From Clostridium sp. UBA4746 (GTDB lineage Bacteria > Bacillota > Clostridia > Clostridiales > Clostridiaceae): a stretch of 27,080 nt of DNA. Location: assembly GCA_002403785.1 (NCBI GenBank), contig DHIM01000010.1, forward strand, positions 12,497-39,576, written 5' to 3'. Below are positions 22,108 through 27,080 of the stretch, piece by piece. Both the position numbers and the translations under genes were made by a program. Below the pieces are notes generated by a model. That model did no database searches. It saw only the letters and a list, made by a program, of their open reading frames with translations, and had not been told where the DNA came from. Every line of letters starts with the position of its first letter. Within the stretch, counting starts at the first letter, position 1.

Positions 22108-24723
22108 CTAATGCTTGTGCATTAAATATAAGTAAATACTATTTATAAAGGATATAATCCCTGAGAAAAATAATATTATTAACCATTGACCAATATTAAG
22201 TGGTACAGTATGAAATACATTTTGCAAAAATGGAATATAAACTATGCTAAGTAACATAATTACGGATATGCCTACTGCCCCTATTAAATACAAATTAGTA
22301 AAGGGGTTAATTTCAAATAAAGAGTGTTTTTCTGATCTACATTCAAAAACATGTATGAGTTGAGATAAAACAAGAGTTCCAAGGGCCAATGTTCTACATG
22401 CTTCAATATTCATACCGTAATACTTGCCACCAATAAATGACAATATTGTACAAACACCAATCAAGCACCCTCTGATTATTATTTTTTCTGTAAGTCCTCT
22501 CGAAAATACACTTTCATTCTTTCCTCTAGGTTTTTCAAACATAATATCAGTATCAGCTGGGTCAACACCTAAAGCAATTGCTGGAAGTCCATCTGTAACT
22601 AAATTTACAAATAATATCTGTATTGGAAGAAGTGGATTCTCTAAGTAGAACAGCGATGCCAAAAACATGGTAAGTACTTCCCCTAAATTGCAAGATAATA
22701 GATATCTTATAAATTTTCTTATATTATTATATATTACACGCCCTTCTTCAACCGCTGAAACAATAGTTGCAAAATTATCATCTAAAAGAATCATAGACGC
22801 CGCTTCTTTAGTTACATCTGTTCCTGATATTCCCATAGCAATTCCAATATCCGCTTCCTTTATTGCTGGAGCATCATTTACCCCATCTCCAGTCATAGCC
22901 ACAATATGCTTCTTATGTTTAAAAGCTTTTACAATCCTTAGTTTGTGTTTTGGACTTACCCTTGCAAATATTTTATAATCATCAATTTTCTTATCTAATT
23001 CCTTATCATTTAGTTTATCTAGTTCATCTCCAGTTATAACTTCCTCTGGATATTTACATATATCTAAGTCTTTCCCAATAGCATAAGCTGTATTTTTGTG
23101 GTCGCCTGTTATCATTACAGGTTTTATACCTGCGATCTTGCACTTTATTACTGCATCCTTTACTTCTTTTCTCGGAGGATCAATAATGCCTGCTACACCT
23201 ATGAATATTAAATTTTTTTCCAAACTATCATTATGCACGATACCAGTCACTTTATAGGCACAAGCAATACACCTTAATGCCTTATAGGACATAGACTCTA
23301 CATCCCTTATTAATCTTCTTTTATAATTAGGAAGCATCGGTTGAACCAATCCATCTACTAATATATAATTACAATTTTCTATAACTCGCTCTGGTGCACC
23401 CTTCACATAGCAAGTTTCCTTATCATTTTCTTTAACAATCACTGACATAATTTTACGTGTTGAGTTAAATGGAATTTCATATACACGCCTAGATTTATTC
23501 AAAAAATCTTGTAATTCCCTAGCATTCTTAAAAAGCCCTTTAATTAATGCGGTTTCTGTAGGATCACCAAATAAGCATTTTCCCAAGTCTTTAGCATTAA
23601 AATCGTAATTACAATCATTACAATATGTATAGGCTTTTTTCATTACTAAATTCAATGGAATTTTATCTTTATCAACATCATAAACCTGACCATCAAAATA
23701 GAATGCTTTTACTGTCATATTGTTTTCAGTTAATGTACCTGTTTTATCTGTACATATTACAGAAGTACAGCCTAAAGTTTCAACGGCCGGTAACTTTCTT
23801 ACTAATGCATTTCTTTTCAGCATTCTAGATACTCCTAATGCTAAGGCTACCGTAACAATAGCAGTTAAGCCCTCTGGTATTGCAGCTACTGCAAGGCTAA
23901 CCCCTAATAAAAACATTTCATACTTATCTTGTCCACGCCAAATACCCATGAAAGTTACAACTACGCAAATTACTATACAAAGTATAACTAATATTTTTCC
24001 AAGATGTTCCAATCTTTCTTTTAATGGAGATTTCTCATTCTCAATACTATGAAGCATATTTGCAATTTTTCCCATTTCAGTACTCATGCCTGTGTTAATA
24101 ACTTTTGCTCTAGCTTTACCTGTAAGAAGTATAGTTCCCATATAAATCGTGTTATCCTTAGAATCAGCACTTTTATTTACTCCGGCAGATTCTCCAGTAA
24201 GTAATGATTCATCGAGCATTACATTATTATCTTCAGTCATTATGCAATCTGCAGGAACCCTATCTCCACTTTCTAAAATTACTAAATCTCCTGGCACCAA
24301 ATATATAGCATTTATTACCAATATTCCTCCATCTCTAAACACTTTAGCAGTTGGTGCTGCCAGTTTACTAAGTGCCTCGAGTGACCGCTCAGTTCTATAT
24401 TCTTGTATAAACCCTAATATTCCATTCATTATAACTATAATAAATATAGTTATTGCATCCGCCTTTTCTCCCATAATACCTGAAAGCACCGTCGCTGCAA
24501 TTAATATCCATGTAATAAAGTCGTTGAATTGTGAAATAAATATTTGAAGAGCGGTTATTTTCTTTTTATTTTCCAGTTTGTTAAATCCATATTTTTTTAA
24601 TCTACTTTCGGCATCTGCACTCGTAAGTCCCTTTGATGAGGTCTTACTATCATACCCAAATCCTCCTGACTTATTTTTATCCTTTTTATTATTATTTAAA
24701 ACTTGTTCATTCATCACGTGCAT
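22108..24723 (-). CDS. P-type Ca2+-transporting ATPase (P2A/SERCA-like)
   Basis: This membrane pump exports cations, most likely Ca2+, using ATP. The 871-residue protein has every P-type landmark: TGES (176-179) in the actuator domain, phosphorylated Asp326 in CTDKTGTLT, KGAPE (441-445) for nucleotide binding, ITGDHKNTA (538-546), and TGDGVNDAPA (611-620). Ca2+ ligands of the P2A class are present: AAIPEGL (Glu284) in M4, NLGE (Asn679, Glu682) in M5, and NLVTDGLPAIALG (Asn707, Asp711) in M6. About ten membrane spans are expected. The ATG at 24723 follows GGGGGG closely. A second ATG nine bases on is possible. A weak promoter-like pair, TTGTAT and TATTCT with an 18-base spacer, lies at 24746-24775. 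It ends at a shared terminator. Confidence 0.95.
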   Translation of the reverse strand: MHVMNEQVLNNNKKDKNKSGGFGYDSKTSSKGLTSADAESRLKKYGFNKLENKKKITALQIFISQFNDFITWILIAATVLSGIMGEKADAITIFIIVIMNGILGFIQEYRTERSLEALSKLAAPTAKVFRDGGILVINAIYLVPGDLVILESGDRVPADCIMTEDNNVMLDESLLTGESAGVNKSADSKDNTIYMGTILLTGKARAKVINTGMSTEMGKIANMLHSIENEKSPLKERLEHLGKILVILCIVICVVVTFMGIWRGQDKYEMFLLGVSLAVAAIPEGLTAIVTVALALGVSRMLKRNALVRKLPAVETLGCTSVICTDKTGTLTENNMTVKAFYFDGQVYDVDKDKIPLNLVMKKAYTYCNDCNYDFNAKDLGKCLFGDPTETALIKGLFKNARELQDFLNKSRRVYEIPFNSTRKIMSVIVKENDKETCYVKGAPERVIENCNYILVDGLVQPMLPNYKRRLIRDVESMSYKALRCIACAYKVTGIVHNDSLEKNLIFIGVAGIIDPPRKEVKDAVIKCKIAGIKPVMITGDHKNTAYAIGKDLDICKYPEEVITGDELDKLNDKELDKKIDDYKIFARVSPKHKLRIVKAFKHKKHIVAMTGDGVNDAPAIKEADIGIAMGISGTDVTKEAASMILLDDNFATIVSAVEEGRVIYNNIRKFIRYLLSCNLGEVLTMFLASLFYLENPLLPIQILFVNLVTDGLPAIALGVDPADTDIMFEKPRGKNESVFSRGLTEKIIIRGCLIGVCTILSFIGGKYYGMNIEACRTLALGTLVLSQLIHVFECRSEKHSLFEINPFTNLYLIGAVGISVIMLLSIVYIPFLQNVFHTVPLNIGQWLIILFFSGIISFINSIYLYLMHKH

Positions 24724-24745
24724 TTTCCCCCCTTATACTTTTCTA

Positions 24746-24775
24746 AGAATAAGTAACCTTTTTGAAAAGATACAA
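24746..24775 (-). promoter_or_regulatory. Weak candidate promoter for the Ca2+ ATPase gene
   Basis: TTGTAT (24770-24775), an 18-base spacer and TATTCT (24746-24751) on the minus strand, about 25 bases before the start codon. The rest of the 293-base divergent gap to ppaC is AT-rich. A TATAAT at 24933-24938 on the plus strand may serve ppaC, but no good -35 was found for it. Confidence 0.35.
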
Positions 24776-25016
24776 ATTCTTTTTAGTTACTATATTTTTA
24801 TTCTCTATTAATATATGTGTTTGCTTACTTACATATGAAAAAAATATAGTGTATTATTTTATTTAAGTCACAATAATGTAAATAACATTGGTTTTTTCTT
24901 TACAATATGGGAGTTTGAATATAAACTAATACTATAATGATTGTTAGTGGAAATGACCAATATAATAATAACTAATAATTGTTGTCTACCCCAGAGGAAT
25001 ATAAGGAGGCCTATAC

Positions 25017-26660
25017 TTGAAAAACATTATTTATATTACTGGGCATAGAAATCCAGATACTGATTCTATTTGCGCTGCTATTGCGTATGCAGAGTTTAAA
25101 AATAAAACTGGAAAAATTCATGCTGACCCAATAAGACTTGGTGAAATTAATCGAGAAACACAATTTATTCTTAATTACTTTAATGTAGAACAACCAGAAC
25201 TTATAACTACGGTTAAAACTCAAATTTCTGATTTAGACATTGACATTGTGGCCCCTATATCGCCAGATATATCTTTAAAAATGGCATGGTCCATTATGAA
25301 AAAGAATAATATTAAGACTCTACCTGTAATTGATGACAACAATAGATTGGCTGGCGTTGTTTCAGTTTCAAATCTTGCATCAAACTATTTAGATATTTGG
25401 GATAATTCTATTCTTGCCAAAAGTAATACACCTATCGAGAATATTCTAGATACTCTATCAGCTAAATGCGTGTACAAGCCAGAGGGACCCTTTAAAATAG
25501 GCGGAAAGATTATTGTAGCTGCAATGCATCCCGAGAGCACAAAATCTGTTATTGAGACTGGTGATATTTCTATTTGTGGAGATAGAGAAGATAGTCAAAA
25601 GTTGTTAATTACTTCTAAGGTTTCTCTTTTAATAATTACAGGGAACCATACTCCAACAGATGAAATTATTAAGCTTGCAAAAACTAATAAATGCACTATA
25701 ATATTAACCCCCTTTGACACTTTTACAGCTTCTAGATTAATAACGCAGAGCATCCCTATCCGTTATGTTATGACCAGAAAAAACCTTGTAAGTTTTAATT
25801 CAGAAGATTTTGTTGAGGACATAAAGTATATTATGATTGAGACAAGATATAGAAGTTATCCAGTTCTTGATCAAAATAATAAAGTTATTGGAAGTGTATC
25901 AAGATTTCATTTAATATCAGAAAACAGAAAGAAAGTAATACTAGTTGATCATAATGAAAAGGCTCAATCTGTACTAGGCCTAGAAGACTCTGATGTATTA
26001 GAAATAATAGACCATCACAGAATTGCAGATGTGCAAACCGGTCAACCTATATATTTTAGAAATGAACCTGTAGGAAGCACTTCAACAATAGTCGCTACCA
26101 TATTCTTTGAAAATGGTATTAGACCTTCTAAAAGTGTTGCTGGTCTTTTATGTGCAGCAATTATATCTGATACTTTACTATTAAAATCTCCTACCTCTAC
26201 ACTAGTCGATGAACTTACATTAAAAAGATTAGCTCAAATTGCTGATTTAAATGTGGAAGAGTTTGCTAAGGAAATGTTTAAAGCCGGTACATCTTTAGAA
26301 GGTAAAACCGCTGAGGAAATTTTCTATCAAGACTTTAAGACTTTTACACTTAATAATTTTAAAGTAGGAGTATCACAAGTTGGTACAATGTATATTGAAG
26401 GCTTTGACTCTCTAAAAGAAGACATGATAGATTTAATGAATAAAACAGCCAAAGAAAATGGTTTTGCATTGATTTTATTAATGCTAACTGATATATTAAA
26501 TGGAGGTTCAGTATTAATAGCTGCAGGGGAACATAAAGAGATTATTTCAAAAGTCTTTAATGTTACTCTAACTAATAGTGGTGTATATATTCCTGGTCTT
26601 GTTTCAAGAAAAAAACAAGTTATACCACCTATCACAGTTGCCATGAACAAAATAAAATAA
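25017..26660 (+). CDS. ppaC: Family II Mn2+-dependent inorganic pyrophosphatase with CBS-DRTGG-CBS regulatory insert, TTG start
   Basis: The enzyme hydrolyses pyrophosphate to drive biosynthetic reactions. The 547 residues include the DHH domain split by a regulatory insert. GHRNPDTDS (9-17) carries metal ligands His10, Asp14 and Asp16. CBS1 is at about 72-125, a DRTGG domain at about 130-245, and CBS2 at about 246-302. The DHH part resumes with DHNE (311-314), IDHH (331-334) and ISDT (Asp385), followed by the DHHA2 domain ending in SRKKQ (530-534), the substrate-binding motif. Regulated CBS-PPases of this layout are known from clostridia, inhibited by AMP and activated by diadenosine polyphosphates, so the same is inferred here. 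The start is TTG 25017, seven bases after AAGGAGG; no ATG fits. A terminator follows. Confidence 0.97.
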   Translation: MKNIIYITGHRNPDTDSICAAIAYAEFKNKTGKIHADPIRLGEINRETQFILNYFNVEQPELITTVKTQISDLDIDIVAPISPDISLKMAWSIMKKNNIKTLPVIDDNNRLAGVVSVSNLASNYLDIWDNSILAKSNTPIENILDTLSAKCVYKPEGPFKIGGKIIVAAMHPESTKSVIETGDISICGDREDSQKLLITSKVSLLIITGNHTPTDEIIKLAKTNKCTIILTPFDTFTASRLITQSIPIRYVMTRKNLVSFNSEDFVEDIKYIMIETRYRSYPVLDQNNKVIGSVSRFHLISENRKKVILVDHNEKAQSVLGLEDSDVLEIIDHHRIADVQTGQPIYFRNEPVGSTSTIVATIFFENGIRPSKSVAGLLCAAIISDTLLLKSPTSTLVDELTLKRLAQIADLNVEEFAKEMFKAGTSLEGKTAEEIFYQDFKTFTLNNFKVGVSQVGTMYIEGFDSLKEDMIDLMNKTAKENGFALILLMLTDILNGGSVLIAAGEHKEIISKVFNVTLTNSGVYIPGLVSRKKQVIPPITVAMNKIK

Positions 26661-26677
26661 ATAATTTCTAATACATA

Positions 26678-26728
26678 AAAAACAAAGCATTTACTTTAAT
26701 TAAATTAGTATATGCTTTGTTTTTATTT
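26678..26728. terminator. Terminator after ppaC, possibly bidirectional
   Basis: Arms AAAAACAAAGCAT (26678-26690) and ATGCTTTGTTTTT (26712-26724) are perfect complements, with a further four paired bases inside after one mismatch, and a U-rich end. The A-run on the far side would also allow use by the minus-strand gene ending at 26754. Confidence 0.85.
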
Positions 26729-26753
26729 TAATTTTTTAATTCGCTGACTCACC

Positions 26754-27080
26754 CTATAATAGCTCTAATGCTACAAACATAGTAAAAACTATAAAACAAA
26801 TAGAATAACTTATGCTTATATAATCCTTAATACATACATCATCAATTTTGTTGTTGTAGTCACCATAACTCTTTAGATAATGCATATTATTTTCATGGTA
26901 ATAAAAGTAAAAATTAACTGATTCTATATAAGCTGCTAAAATGTTTACGTTCAGAAGAGGCATTTTCCATAAATTACTGATATAATCTCCTTTAAATTTT
27001 ATCTTTAAGTTTCTATTTCTTAAAACATAAATTATATATAAAAATATTTCTGCAATTACTGATGGTATTATACTTGCAAG
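26754..27080 (-). CDS. C-terminal 108 residues of an unrecognised membrane protein, cut by window edge
   Basis: On the minus strand the frame is open from the window edge (27080) to TAG at 26754. The first visible stretch (LASIIPSVIAEIFLYIIYVL) and the last (YISISYSICFIVFTMFVALEL) are hydrophobic enough to span the membrane. Between them lies a Tyr/Asn-rich loop with Asp and Lys. There is an internal ATG at 26963, but it has no ribosome site, so the gene most likely begins beyond the window. I recognise no family, and no catalytic motif is visible. Confidence 0.6.
   Translation of the reverse strand, partial: LASIIPSVIAEIFLYIIYVLRNRNLKIKFKGDYISNLWKMPLLNVNILAAYIESVNFYFYYHENNMHYLKSYGDYNNKIDDVCIKDYISISYSICFIVFTMFVALELL

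Noticed and set aside
24888..24938. Full promoter for ppaC from TTGGTT or TTGAAT with TACAAT or TATAAT
   Set aside because: The hexamers are present, but spacers are 7 and 12 bases, far from the 16-18 needed. Only the TATAAT alone at 24933-24938 is worth noting.
1..27080. CRISPR arrays, tRNA or rRNA genes, IS elements and prophage
   Set aside because: No regularly spaced repeats beyond the 10-bp MraZ boxes, no tRNA-like cloverleaf, no rRNA sequence, and no transposase, integrase or phage structural protein among the encoded products.

Overview
The window is a stretch of chromosome from a low-GC Firmicute, almost certainly a Clostridium sensu stricto or close relative. The base composition is very AT-rich, Shine-Dalgarno sequences are strong (GGAGG or GGGGG types), and gene content and order are clostridial. 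The genes are mostly housekeeping, so I see no phage, IS element, CRISPR array, rRNA or tRNA.

Left edge to about 2 kb (all minus strand): the first 74 codons of lspA (prolipoprotein signal peptidase), a YteA-type TraR/DksA zinc-finger protein whose 5' end carries an in-frame TGA, and mtnN (MTA/SAH nucleosidase). A clear terminator at 1961-1990 closes the division cluster that follows.

About 2.0-17.4 kb, minus strand, is a division and cell-wall (dcw) cluster. In transcription order it reads mraZ, rsmH, ftsL, a PASTA-containing class B PBP (spoVD/pbpB type), murE, murF, mraY, ftsW/spoVE, ftsQ/divIB, DUF881, sbp (DUF1290), DUF881, ylmE, sepF, ylmG, ylmH, divIVA. These genes make lipid I precursors, polymerise and cross-link septal peptidoglycan (SEDS protein plus PBP), and place the septum (SepF, DivIVA, FtsL, FtsQ). 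The cluster is split into units. A four-copy 10-bp repeat looks like the MraZ operator in front of mraZ. A candidate promoter and 5' hairpin precede murE. A terminator follows ftsW, and a good promoter precedes ftsQ. murD, murG, murB, ftsA and ftsZ are not in this window.

From 17.6 kb the window becomes mixed in orientation. It holds ychF (plus, good promoter and terminator), a 110-bp inverted-repeat element, a Lon-family protease that seems to have lost its Walker motifs (minus), a 137-aa basic orphan protein (plus), a P-type Ca2+ ATPase (minus), a CBS/DRTGG-containing family II inorganic pyrophosphatase (plus), and the C-terminal end of an unrecognised membrane protein (minus) running off the right edge.

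The most notable points are the in-frame TGA in the yteA-like gene, the Lon-like protease without visible Walker A or B, the inverted repeat with an internal 23-nt mirror repeat, and the MraZ-box array. Several genes need non-ATG starts (ylmE, ylmG, spoVD, ftsL, ppaC), and the start choice is argued in each entry. I found no convincing entirely new system.
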